From assembly GCF_023721715.1 (NCBI RefSeq), contig NZ_JAMDLG010000001.1, positions 3,759,784 to 3,823,783 on the forward strand: a DNA stretch of 64,000 nt, written 5' to 3'. Made by a program: the position numbers and the translations under genes. Source of the stretch: Parasegetibacter sp. NRK P23 (GTDB taxonomy: Bacteria > Bacteroidota > Bacteroidia > Chitinophagales > Chitinophagaceae). The stretch's first letter is position 1; each line of letters opens with the position of its first letter. The notes beneath the pieces were generated by a model. The model worked only from the letters and a program-made list of their open reading frames with translations, was not told where the DNA came from and did no database searches. This document shows positions 51,691 through 59,870 of the stretch, in pieces.

Positions 51691-52773
51691 TTAGAGGAAC
51701 CTGTCGCCTTTGTTGCGTTTTACTTCGGCCACATATTCCTTGATCTCCTGCTCTTTGTCTTTTTTACAGATCAGCAATACATCCTCCGTATCTACGATAA
51801 TAAAATCGTCGAGGCCTTGTAAAACGAGCAGTTTATCTTCCGGTGCATGCACCATGCAGCGCGCGGAGTCGATGACCATCACCTGTTGGGAGGCGATGGC
51901 GTTGGCAAGGTGGTCCTTTTTAAGGTTATCGTAAGCACTGGCCCATGTACCGAGATCACTCCAGCCGAAGGAAGAGGGGATCACGTATACATTCGAGGCC
52001 TTTTCCATGATACCGTAGTCGATGGAGATATTGGTACACTGGGGGTAGATTCTTTCCAGCGCGTTCTTTTCTTCTGTGCCGGTGAGGTTTTCTTTTTCCA
52101 GGAAGAACATTTCGTGCATTTCCGGGAGGTGTTGTTCAAAGGCCTGAACAAGGTTTTTCACCATCCACACGAAGATGCCTGCGTTCCAGAGAAAGTCTCC
52201 GCTCTGGAGGAATGTTTTGGCCAGTTCCAGGTTCGGTTTTTCTGTGAAGGTCTTCACCTTATAAACGTTATGCGAAACCGCCTGCATTTCATACTGGATA
52301 TAACCGTATCCTGTATTGGGGTGGGTGGGCTTAATGCCGAGTGTAACGAGGGCGTTGTGTTCCTTTACGAAGCCCTGGGCCTCGATGCACACTTTATTGA
52401 AACCGATGTTATCGAGAATGAGGTGATCGGCCGGTGCGCAGATGAGTGTGGCTTCCGGGTCGAGGGCGAGTAATTTATAAGAGATATAAGCCACGCAGGG
52501 CGCGGTATTCTTCCGGTATGGTTCAGCGAGAATGTTGTCGTGTTTCAGTTCAGGAAGTTGTTCCTTCACGATATCAACATACTCTTCCGCTGTTACCACG
52601 AAAATATTTTCGGCGGGTATGAAATGCGCGAAGCGGTCGTAAGTAGCCTGGATCAGCGTGCGGCCGGTATTGAGGATGTCAAGGAATTGTTTGGGGAAAT
52701 TCGTTCTGCTCATGGGCCAGAATCTGCTGCCTATACCACCTGCCATTATCGCCACATACTGATGCTTGTTCAT
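51691..52773 (-). CDS. manC: Mannose-1-phosphate guanylyltransferase
   Basis: This 360-residue nucleotidyltransferase has the family motif GGIGSRFWPMSRTNFPKQFL at residues 12-31, then FVEKPN-like TFTEKPNLELAKTFL, GDFLWNAGIFVW and SFGWSDLGTW. It makes GDP-mannose from GTP and mannose-1-phosphate for polysaccharides and glycoproteins. It lacks the C-terminal isomerase domain found in longer ManC proteins. It follows kdsD by 54 bp on the same strand. A possible -7 box (TACTTTGG) lies in that gap. Confidence 0.93.
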   Translation of the reverse strand: MNKHQYVAIMAGGIGSRFWPMSRTNFPKQFLDILNTGRTLIQATYDRFAHFIPAENIFVVTAEEYVDIVKEQLPELKHDNILAEPYRKNTAPCVAYISYKLLALDPEATLICAPADHLILDNIGFNKVCIEAQGFVKEHNALVTLGIKPTHPNTGYGYIQYEMQAVSHNVYKVKTFTEKPNLELAKTFLQSGDFLWNAGIFVWMVKNLVQAFEQHLPEMHEMFFLEKENLTGTEEKNALERIYPQCTNISIDYGIMEKASNVYVIPSSFGWSDLGTWASAYDNLKKDHLANAIASQQVMVIDSARCMVHAPEDKLLVLQGLDDFIIVDTEDVLLICKKDKEQEIKEYVAEVKRNKGDRFL

Positions 52774-52827
52774 ACCAGGATAATTGATTTTATTTTTAAG
52801 TGGCCCAAAGTACGCAAGTTTTATCCA

Positions 52828-53784
52828 TTATATCAAGCCTTCCCGGATAAGATCATGGATGTGCAATATGCCGGCATAATTTCCGTTGCGGGTTACCAGC
52901 AGCTGGTTGATGTTGTGGGCGCGCATCAACGCAAGCGCATCAACGGCCAGCGCTTCTTCTCCGATGGTTTTGGGATTTTTCCCCGCTATATCTATCGCTT
53001 TGATACCGTTTAAATCTGTGGTGTTTTCCAGCATTCTTCTCACGTCTCCGTCGGTGATTACGCCCACCAGTGTACCGTTTTTTTCCGTAACGGCGGTGGC
53101 ACCGAGTCTTTTCCTGGAGATCTCCACGATCACTTCTTTGAGTGTGGCGGTGGTTTCCACAACGGGTTTTTCATTGTGTACGGAGAGGTCGCCCACCCGC
53201 AGGTAGAGTTGTTTTCCGAGCATACCTCCCGGATGGTATTTGGCGAAATCCGCTCCGGTGAAGCCCTTCAGCTTCATCAGACAAACGGCGAGCGCATCAC
53301 CCATCACCAGTTGCGCGGTGGTGCTGCTGGTGGGTGCCAGGTTGTTGGGACAGGCTTCCTGGCTCACCGTGGTATTCAGTACAAGATCGGCATTGCGCGC
53401 AAGGAAGGAACCGGTATTCCCCACCATGGCAATGATCTTATTGCCGAAGTTCCGTATCAGCGGTATCAGTACTTTTATTTCCGGGCTTTCACCGCTTTTA
53501 CTGAGCACCATAACGGCATCGTTCACCTGAATCATGCCCAGGTCGCCGTGAATGGCATCAGCGGCGTGCATGAACAAGGCTGGCGTTCCTGTGGAGTTCA
53601 GTGTGGCCACGATCTTCTGCCCAATGATGGCGCTTTTGCCGATACCGGTAACCACTACACGACCGTTGTGCGTGTGAATGAATTCCACGGTCCGTTCAAA
53701 ATCTTCATTGATGAATGCTTTCAAACCGGCCACGGATGTAGCTTCCAGGTCTATTGTATTGAGGGCGGTCTCCCTGATGTTCAT
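52828..53784 (-). CDS. kdsD: Arabinose-5-phosphate isomerase, KdsD/GutQ type
   Basis: This 318-residue protein has an N-terminal SIS sugar-phosphate isomerase domain (VVVTGIGKSAIIGQK, TGTPALFMHAADAIHGDLG, VLSKSGESPEI, about residues 40-175) and two C-terminal CBS domains (about 205-318). It converts ribulose-5-phosphate to arabinose-5-phosphate, the first step of Kdo synthesis for lipopolysaccharide. Its start overlaps the stop of the GH3-type gene by 4 bp (ATGA), so the two are translationally coupled. Confidence 0.93.
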   Translation of the reverse strand: MNIRETALNTIDLEATSVAGLKAFINEDFERTVEFIHTHNGRVVVTGIGKSAIIGQKIVATLNSTGTPALFMHAADAIHGDLGMIQVNDAVMVLSKSGESPEIKVLIPLIRNFGNKIIAMVGNTGSFLARNADLVLNTTVSQEACPNNLAPTSSTTAQLVMGDALAVCLMKLKGFTGADFAKYHPGGMLGKQLYLRVGDLSVHNEKPVVETTATLKEVIVEISRKRLGATAVTEKNGTLVGVITDGDVRRMLENTTDLNGIKAIDIAGKNPKTIGEEALAVDALALMRAHNINQLLVTRNGNYAGILHIHDLIREGLI

Positions 53785-55316
53785 GAGGTCGTTGTTTTTG
53801 CGGGCGCCACAAAGTTCTTCCAGTCTTCGTACATTTTTCCACGCAATACCCGCGGGAACTTGTGCTGACCACCCATTTTTCCTTTCAGGCGCATGAACTC
53901 CATAAAACGCTCTTCCGGCAAAACATCCAGGAAAACTTCTTTCAGGGCGCTTTTTCTTTCCACGGCGTAATCGTCGTTCAGGATATTCAGTTGCTCATCA
54001 ATGGCCTTCCGGAGTTGGTCGGCATCTATCGTATCATCGCAGGCCACATACCAGTGGTGGGCGAAGAAATTATTATAAGGAACGCCGGCCACAGTGTATT
54101 CGGGAATGGACACGTTGAATTGTTCGCACACATTCTTCACGGCTTTGTTCATATTGTCCACGCTCAGGTGTTCTCCCACCAGTGAAAGAAAATGTTTGGT
54201 GCGGCCGGTGATCACGATCTCGCATCTTTCTTTGTCGGTGAAGCGCACGGTGTCGCCTATCAGGTAGCGCCATGCGCCAGCGCTGGTACTGAGCAGGATG
54301 GCATAGTCCTTTCCTTCCTCCACTTCATGTACCATCAGCGTTTCGGCGTTGGGAACGAGGTTGCCGTCGGCATCGAAATTTTTTTCGTTGAAGGGCACGA
54401 ATTCGAAGAAGATGTGTTCGTTTACTGCGAGCCGCATGCCTTTGGCGTGTTGCCTGTCCTGGTAAGCGATGAAACCTTCGGAAGCGAGGTAGGTCTCTAT
54501 ATAGGTCATGGGTTTGCCCAGCAGTTTCTCGAATCCTTTTTTGTACGGTTCGAAAGAAACGCCGCCATGCACGAAGAACGCAAGGTTGGGCCACATATCG
54601 TGGATGGTCTTGAGGTTATAGCGTTCCACGATTTTTTCCATGCAGAGCTGCACCCATGCGGGAACGCCCACCACGAAGCCAATGTCCCAGTTGGGGGCTT
54701 CCTGTACAATATCTTCAATCTTGATGTTCCAGTCTTTTTCGCGGGCGATTTTTTTGCCCGGCTTATAAAATGGCTGGAACCAGAAGGGCGCTTTTTTTAC
54801 GGTAATACCGCTGAGGTCTCCGGCATAATAGCCCGGACCTTTCTGCAAATCTGTACTGCCACCGAGGGTGAGCCATCCTTTGCCCACCGATTTCCAGGGA
54901 ATATCTTCATACCCGCGGAGCGTGAGCAGTTGTTTGATCATGATCATCCGGTTGCCACGAAGCAGGTCGGAAGTGATGGGAATATATTTACTGGCAGATT
55001 CCGAGGTTCCGGAGGAAAGTGCATAGAACTTTATCTTGCCGGGCCAGCATACATCGGATTTGCCTTCCAGCGTTTTGTGCCACCATTGTTGGTAGATGCC
55101 GTTATAATCGTGCGTGGGAACGAGTTCCTGAAACTTTTTCCCCGGGTGGCGGCTGATAAGGATATTATCGAACTGGTACCGCTGCCCGAATTCGGTGAAC
55201 CGGGCCTTCTTCAACAGCTTTTTCAACACGTTGATCTGCTGCCGTTTAGGAGAGTTCCCCGTAAGCCGGAGCGCTGCTGCCACTGATTTGGGTAACTTGA
55301 TATCGAAGAAGGCCAT
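53781..55316 (-). CDS. GH3-family acyl-acid-amido synthetase-like protein
   Basis: This 511-residue protein is of the GH3 (auxin-responsive promoter) family of adenylate-forming enzymes. The ATP-site motif is YALSSGTSESASKYIP near residue 105. YIETYLASEGFIAY near 275 and LVGDTVRFT-like YLIGDTVRFTD near 355 are the other conserved blocks. Plant members join amino acids to acids such as jasmonate; bacterial members have no settled role. The 4-bp overlap with kdsD and proximity to manC suggest a part in envelope glycan or lipid synthesis. Its upstream region carries a perfect -7 box. Confidence 0.88.
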   Translation of the reverse strand: MAFFDIKLPKSVAAALRLTGNSPKRQQINVLKKLLKKARFTEFGQRYQFDNILISRHPGKKFQELVPTHDYNGIYQQWWHKTLEGKSDVCWPGKIKFYALSSGTSESASKYIPITSDLLRGNRMIMIKQLLTLRGYEDIPWKSVGKGWLTLGGSTDLQKGPGYYAGDLSGITVKKAPFWFQPFYKPGKKIAREKDWNIKIEDIVQEAPNWDIGFVVGVPAWVQLCMEKIVERYNLKTIHDMWPNLAFFVHGGVSFEPYKKGFEKLLGKPMTYIETYLASEGFIAYQDRQHAKGMRLAVNEHIFFEFVPFNEKNFDADGNLVPNAETLMVHEVEEGKDYAILLSTSAGAWRYLIGDTVRFTDKERCEIVITGRTKHFLSLVGEHLSVDNMNKAVKNVCEQFNVSIPEYTVAGVPYNNFFAHHWYVACDDTIDADQLRKAIDEQLNILNDDYAVERKSALKEVFLDVLPEERFMEFMRLKGKMGGQHKFPRVLRGKMYEDWKNFVAPAKTTTS

Positions 55317-55343
55317 CTAGTGATTTGGTGCTTTTAAAATATG

Positions 55344-55351
55344 CAAATGTA
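55344..55351 (-). promoter_or_regulatory. -7 box for the GH3-kdsD-manC group
   Basis: TACATTTG on the minus strand is a perfect TAnnTTTG match, 27 bp upstream of the GH3-type gene start. It probably drives that gene, kdsD and possibly manC. Confidence 0.5.
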
Positions 55352-55386
55352 CGGAACCCCTTTTAAAAGGCATTTTACAGGGTAAG

Positions 55387-57306
55387 TTACTGATTTTTAG
55401 CGCCGAGGTGGTAAAATCCTTTCCGCGTGAGCGCGATATCCCTGTTGAAGGAATATTCCAGCGAATAGTGTTTATCCAATGCTTCCAGTATTCCTGAGTT
55501 CATGGCTTTATTATGTGCTGATGGCCTGCTGGTGGTGGTGAGAATGCCCGGTGGTATACACGGAAGCTCTTTCCCCGATCCCGCATATCCGATCCATGTT
55601 CTCGCTCCGGAGAGGACCCTGAAAATATTCCGGAGTAAACCGAGGGGCCGCGGGATAATAAAAGCCAGCAAGGGCCAACTTAGGAGGAGGTACGAAGAGA
55701 TCAGCACATCTGTTAGTCGTTTGTTCCTCCGCTCCCGGGGGGTGGCCAGCCGGGTGGAAAGCTCCGTTGAATACGCCTCGCCCGCTTCGTTGGCCGACTC
55801 GCTGCCTACAATACTTTCGCTTCCGGAAGCGGAATACAGGATGCGAACACCTTTGGGAAAGTTTTCCAGTTTCTGTAAAAAGGATTCCAAAGGAATTTCT
55901 CCAAAACAACAGATCACTTCGCCATAAGGAATCGTGGCATACAGTTGAAAATCCGCTTCTGTTTCCGGTGAAAAACTTCCGAGCAACTGGGTGTTTTTCC
56001 CGTTAGCGGCAATCAGTGCGCCCACTCTTTCGAGCTCCGGCTTTGTTCCTGCCACCAATGCCTCGTAAGGCAGCTTTTCTTTTTCTGCTTCCAGCACATC
56101 CAGGCCAACCAGGGCTTTCCTGTTCATCCAGGTGAACATATAAAATAACAACTGGGCCGAAGCCAGCATCCCGCGCGAAAAGCGCCATTCTTCCGGCAGC
56201 AATGCATACACAGACAATACCAACGGCAATTGAATCAGTGCGCAAAGCAAAATATTAACCGGGCGGAAACTTCTGTAATACAACCCACCCCAGTAATGGA
56301 TGAGCATGGCCACCAGGGCCGATCCCAAAGCGGCTGCGGCCACCAGTTGGTGCTGGTAAGCGACCCCGGGTTTCATATAAGTTTGCCAAACCAGCAACAG
56401 GATGCCAAAGGATGCGAACATGCACAAAATATCGAGGATCGGTAACCCGGCTTTCAGCATAAAACGCCTGAGCGCCGAGAGGGCCGCTCTTCCGGAGATG
56501 GCCAGTTTGATCGCGGCACGGAAAAGCCGCACCTGCTGTCCCGAATAATGTTTCTCCACAAATACGCGCATGGCCTGATAGAACATGCGCACATAGTTCA
56601 GGCTTCCCTTGCGGGTACTTTCTCCTTTAAAATGAATGATGCGGACAGGAAGGTAGAAGTTTTTATACCCGGCTTTCTGTATGCGGAAACTCAGGTCAAT
56701 GTCTTCCCCGTACATAAAAAAAGCCGGGTCGAAGCCGCCGGTCTTTTCCAGCACGGTTCTTTTCACCATCATAAAAGCGCCCGCAAGCACATCCACTTCC
56801 GCAGGTTCATTTTCGGGCAGGAAGCCCAGGTGATAACGCGCGAACCTTTTGGAACGGGGAAAAAGGGCAGAGAGACCAGTCAATTTATAAAACGAAGTGA
56901 CTGGATCTGGAAAAGAACGTTTCGATTCCCGCAGGAACCTCCCGTTGCCATCCAACATGCGTACACCCACGGCACCCGCATCAGCATGTGTTTCCAGGAA
57001 ACCGATGCAGGTGTCGAAGGCTTCCTTCGTTACCAATGTATCCGGGTTCAGGAACAGGATGTATTTGCCTTTTGCTTCCGCGAGCGCCCTGTTGTTCGCC
57101 TTTCCGAAGCCTTCATTCTCTTTATTCCGGATGAACCGCACCCAGGGAAACCGTGGCGGCAGGTAACGCATGCTGTTGTCGGCGGAAGCATTGTCCACCA
57201 CAATTACTTCTCCCTGCGTTCCTTCCAGCGCATACTTCACCGAATGAAGACATTGCTCCAGGAAAAGTGGCACATTGTAATTGACGATCACGATACTGAT
57301 GAGCAT
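55387..57306 (-). CDS. GT2 glycosyltransferase fused to a degenerate sugar-transferase-like domain
   Basis: This 639-residue membrane protein opens with a GT2 domain: MLISIVIVNYNVPLFLEQCL, VVDNASADNS, FLNPDTLV (DxD-like NPD) and FFMYGEDIDLSFRIQKAG with the catalytic ED. Several membrane helices follow (about residues 275-400). The end (RRNKRLTDVLISSYLLLSW, ARTWIGYA, LPCIPPG, HYSLEYSFNRDIALTRKGF) echoes polyprenyl-phosphate sugar transferases but lacks most of their catalytic core. It is likely to act in surface polysaccharide or O-antigen synthesis at the inner membrane. The frame extends to 57492, but the Met at 57306 begins the GT2 fold and clears the divergent gene. Confidence 0.85.
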   Translation of the reverse strand: MLISIVIVNYNVPLFLEQCLHSVKYALEGTQGEVIVVDNASADNSMRYLPPRFPWVRFIRNKENEGFGKANNRALAEAKGKYILFLNPDTLVTKEAFDTCIGFLETHADAGAVGVRMLDGNGRFLRESKRSFPDPVTSFYKLTGLSALFPRSKRFARYHLGFLPENEPAEVDVLAGAFMMVKRTVLEKTGGFDPAFFMYGEDIDLSFRIQKAGYKNFYLPVRIIHFKGESTRKGSLNYVRMFYQAMRVFVEKHYSGQQVRLFRAAIKLAISGRAALSALRRFMLKAGLPILDILCMFASFGILLLVWQTYMKPGVAYQHQLVAAAALGSALVAMLIHYWGGLYYRSFRPVNILLCALIQLPLVLSVYALLPEEWRFSRGMLASAQLLFYMFTWMNRKALVGLDVLEAEKEKLPYEALVAGTKPELERVGALIAANGKNTQLLGSFSPETEADFQLYATIPYGEVICCFGEIPLESFLQKLENFPKGVRILYSASGSESIVGSESANEAGEAYSTELSTRLATPRERRNKRLTDVLISSYLLLSWPLLAFIIPRPLGLLRNIFRVLSGARTWIGYAGSGKELPCIPPGILTTTSRPSAHNKAMNSGILEALDKHYSLEYSFNRDIALTRKGFYHLGAKNQ

Positions 57307-57375
57307 GTAAGGGCGCACGTTGTGAACACGAATTAAGCGGATTTGAAGCGGAGCGCAAAATATACCTGTGTTATT

Positions 57376-57383
57376 TATCTTTG
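57376..57383 (+). promoter_or_regulatory. Promoter box abutting the monophosphatase start
   Basis: TATCTTTG is a perfect -7 match. Only CCCCC separates it from the ATG at 57389, so transcription would begin at the start codon and the mRNA would be leaderless. Confidence 0.6.
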
Positions 57384-57388
57384 CCCCC

Positions 57389-58162
57389 ATGTTCAAGACC
57401 ACACTTATAAAGGCCTCTGAAGCCGCCGCGCAGGTAATGATGGAATTCTCCGAAAAAGGTTTCCGTATCACCAACAAGGAAGGAATCAACAATCTTGTTA
57501 CGGAGGCCGATCATGCCTGTGAAAAAGTGATCATGGATATGATCAAGCAGGAACATCCCGATCATTATATCCTGAGTGAGGAATCCGGCGCCATCGTGCA
57601 GGAGTCCGCTTACAAATGGATTATCGATCCCATTGATGGCACGGTGAACTTCGCCAACGGCATCCCCCTCTGTTGCGTGAGCATCGCTCTGGAGAAGGAT
57701 GGGGAAATGATGATGGGCGCGGTATACAACCCGTTTATGCGGGAATTCTTTTTCGCGCAGAAAGGATGGGGCGCCACGCTGAACGACAAAATTATTCACG
57801 TGAGCCAGAAAAATGAAGTGGCCAGCGCGTGTTTGGTTACCGGCTTTCCCTATACCTACCTTGATATGGAAAATGGTCCGCTGGATGTATTCGACCGTTT
57901 TATCAGGCGCGGTATTCCCGTTCGCCGACTCGGTTCCGCCGCCATCGACCTGTGTTGGGTGGCCGCCGGGCGCTTCGACGCTTTCTATGAACACAACCTT
58001 AATGCCTGGGACTCAGCCGCAGGATTTCTCATCGTGGAAGAGGCCGGAGGAAAAGTAACCGACTTCTACGGTAATCCTTATTCTCCCTATCAGCCACAAA
58101 TACTGGCTTCTAACGGTATCATACATACGGAGATGCTGCAGGACATTGGCTGGAAAAAATAA
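57389..58162 (+). CDS. Inositol-monophosphatase family phosphatase
   Basis: This 257-residue protein has all three family motifs: ILSEESGA near residue 68, WIIDPIDGTVNFANG near 83 with the metal-binding DPIDGT, and WDSAAGFLIVEEAGG near 207. It dephosphorylates inositol-1-phosphate or related sugar phosphates, metal-dependently. It fits the extended SuhB-like branch. The ATG at 57389 is chosen over 57368 because the -7 promoter box lies between the two. Its stop meets that of the next, convergent gene with no gap. Confidence 0.92.
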   Translation: MFKTTLIKASEAAAQVMMEFSEKGFRITNKEGINNLVTEADHACEKVIMDMIKQEHPDHYILSEESGAIVQESAYKWIIDPIDGTVNFANGIPLCCVSIALEKDGEMMMGAVYNPFMREFFFAQKGWGATLNDKIIHVSQKNEVASACLVTGFPYTYLDMENGPLDVFDRFIRRGIPVRRLGSAAIDLCWVAAGRFDAFYEHNLNAWDSAAGFLIVEEAGGKVTDFYGNPYSPYQPQILASNGIIHTEMLQDIGWKK

Positions 58163-58510
58163 TTATTCCGCCTCCCGCTCTTTCCGGTCGAGAAAGGAGT
58201 TCAGTATAGAAAGGATGATGCTGAAGAGCAGTGCATACCAGAAATTACTTACCTCGAAGCCTTTCACGATTTCGCTGCCCAGCAATATCATGAGCGCGTT
58301 GATCACGAACAGGAACAGTCCGAACGTGAACACGGTTAAGGGCAGCGTGAACAGAATCAGCAATGGTTTTACGAAGGTGTTGAGCAGGGAAAGCACCAGG
58401 ATGATCAGGATGGCCGCCCAGTAATCGGTGATCCTGATACCGGGAAGCACATGCGAAAGCCCCAGCGCCACGGCTGCGGTGAACAAGGTGCGGAGTACAA
58501 ACCTGACCAT
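58163..58510 (-). CDS. Four-helix membrane protein, YvlD/holin-4-2 family
   Basis: This 115-residue protein has four membrane helices (about residues 5-24, 30-50, 57-80 and 88-106) and a charged C-terminal tail (DRKEREAE). It matches the phage_holin_4_2 (DUF360) family, which despite the name is usually a chromosomal protein of unknown function. It is co-directional with the M16 peptidase genes upstream (30 bp away) and may belong to their operon. Confidence 0.85.
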   Translation of the reverse strand: MVRFVLRTLFTAAVALGLSHVLPGIRITDYWAAILIILVLSLLNTFVKPLLILFTLPLTVFTFGLFLFVINALMILLGSEIVKGFEVSNFWYALLFSIILSILNSFLDRKEREAE

Positions 58511-58539
58511 AAACGGAGTTTTGCTAAAAATACAAAAAC

Positions 58540-59847
58540 CTATACAACCACCATTTCATAAAAATCTTCGTCCACCAGGTATTTCTGCGCCAGGTCCCGG
58601 AGTTCTTGCGCCGAAATGGTTTTGATCACTTCTATGGAACGGTTGAAATAAGCCTCATCCAGGTTGTTCAGGATAATATTCTTCCACCTGCTCATCACCT
58701 GGAAAGGACCATCGAGGTCGCCGAGCAGAGAACCCATCATGAAGTTGCGTACAAGTTGCAGTTCTTCGTCATCGATCAACTCTTCGCGGAGGATGTTCAT
58801 TTCCTTGTACACTTCCTGTACGGTAGCCTCGCAAACACCGGTACCCGCTTCTGTTGAAATGGCCCAGGCGGTATCGCCGATATGGTTCTGGATATAACTG
58901 TAAATACCATAAGTATAGCCTTTGTCTTCGCGGATATTACTCATCAGTCTGGACCCGAAGAAGCCGCCGAACACGTTGTTGAGCACCTGTACTTTCTGGA
59001 AATCGGGATGGTGGCGGTTCGGGAAAGGACGGGCCAGCCGGATGGCGCCCTGTACACCATCCGGATCGTTTTGTATCCGTGATTTTTTTTGCGCGGCAGG
59101 CGCCAGCGGATATACTTTTTCTGGCGCTGCTCCTTTGAGTGGAAGATCGCCGAAATAATTGTTCAGCAACAATTCCAGGTTATCAGGCAGCAGGCCCGCG
59201 AGGAACAACACGCATTTTCCTTCCTGGTAGTACGTTTGATAGAATTGGCGGAGCTGTTCGGCGGTAAGCGCGTCGTAATCCTCCGCGCGGCTGTATTTCC
59301 CGTACGGGTGTGCCTCACCGTAAAGTTGCGCGTCGATCAGCCGGTTGGCAACGTAATCGCATTTTTTCAGGTTCACCAGCAATCTTTGTTTCGCGTTCTG
59401 CGTGAAGATGGCCAGTTCTTCCTCCGGGAAAACCGCTTCGGTGATGAGTTCCCGCACCACGGGCAAAAGACTTTCCAGGTGTTTGTTCAGCCCCGACAAA
59501 TTGATCACCGCCGTTTCGTTGTAACAAGCGCGGGTAAGGTAGGCGCCGTAGTATTCAAATTGCTCATTCAGTTCGAAGGCCGAATGCTTTTTCGTTCCAT
59601 TCTTTAAGAGGTTGTTCGTAGCCGGCGCAACATTGTTGCTGGTTTCATAACTGTTTCCGGCATAAAAAACCCATTCCGCCTGAAAAACATCCTGTGTACC
59701 GCCATGGATGGCGTATACATCCACCCCGTTGTTCAACTTAAAGTGCCGGTAAGGTGGAAGGCTGAGGTGGAGCGATGCGGTATCTATAATGGCGGGCGCT
59801 TTCTTCCTGTTGAGCGTTTGTGTCAAATTCGTTTCTTTTACTATCAC
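58540..59847 (-). CDS. M16-family peptidase-like protein lacking the zinc motif
   Basis: This 435-residue protein is of the M16 (pitrilysin/mitochondrial processing peptidase-like) fold. Where the catalytic HxxEH should stand it has TNNLLKNGTKKHSA, so the zinc ligands are gone. The second half (AEDYDALTAEQLRQFYQTYY, LFLAGLLPDN) keeps the substrate-binding domain. It follows the intact M16 gene by 23 bp and is most likely its non-catalytic partner in a heterodimer. No signal peptide is seen, so it may act in the cytoplasm or need its partner for export. Confidence 0.88.
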   Translation of the reverse strand: MIVKETNLTQTLNRKKAPAIIDTASLHLSLPPYRHFKLNNGVDVYAIHGGTQDVFQAEWVFYAGNSYETSNNVAPATNNLLKNGTKKHSAFELNEQFEYYGAYLTRACYNETAVINLSGLNKHLESLLPVVRELITEAVFPEEELAIFTQNAKQRLLVNLKKCDYVANRLIDAQLYGEAHPYGKYSRAEDYDALTAEQLRQFYQTYYQEGKCVLFLAGLLPDNLELLLNNYFGDLPLKGAAPEKVYPLAPAAQKKSRIQNDPDGVQGAIRLARPFPNRHHPDFQKVQVLNNVFGGFFGSRLMSNIREDKGYTYGIYSYIQNHIGDTAWAISTEAGTGVCEATVQEVYKEMNILREELIDDEELQLVRNFMMGSLLGDLDGPFQVMSRWKNIILNNLDEAYFNRSIEVIKTISAQELRDLAQKYLVDEDFYEMVVV

Positions 59848-59870
59848 CTTGTGCTGTATTTTAAGGAAGA

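Noticed and set aside
54192-55286. Plus-strand frame of 364 codons
   Set aside because: It is opposite the GH3-family gene and shows no domain.
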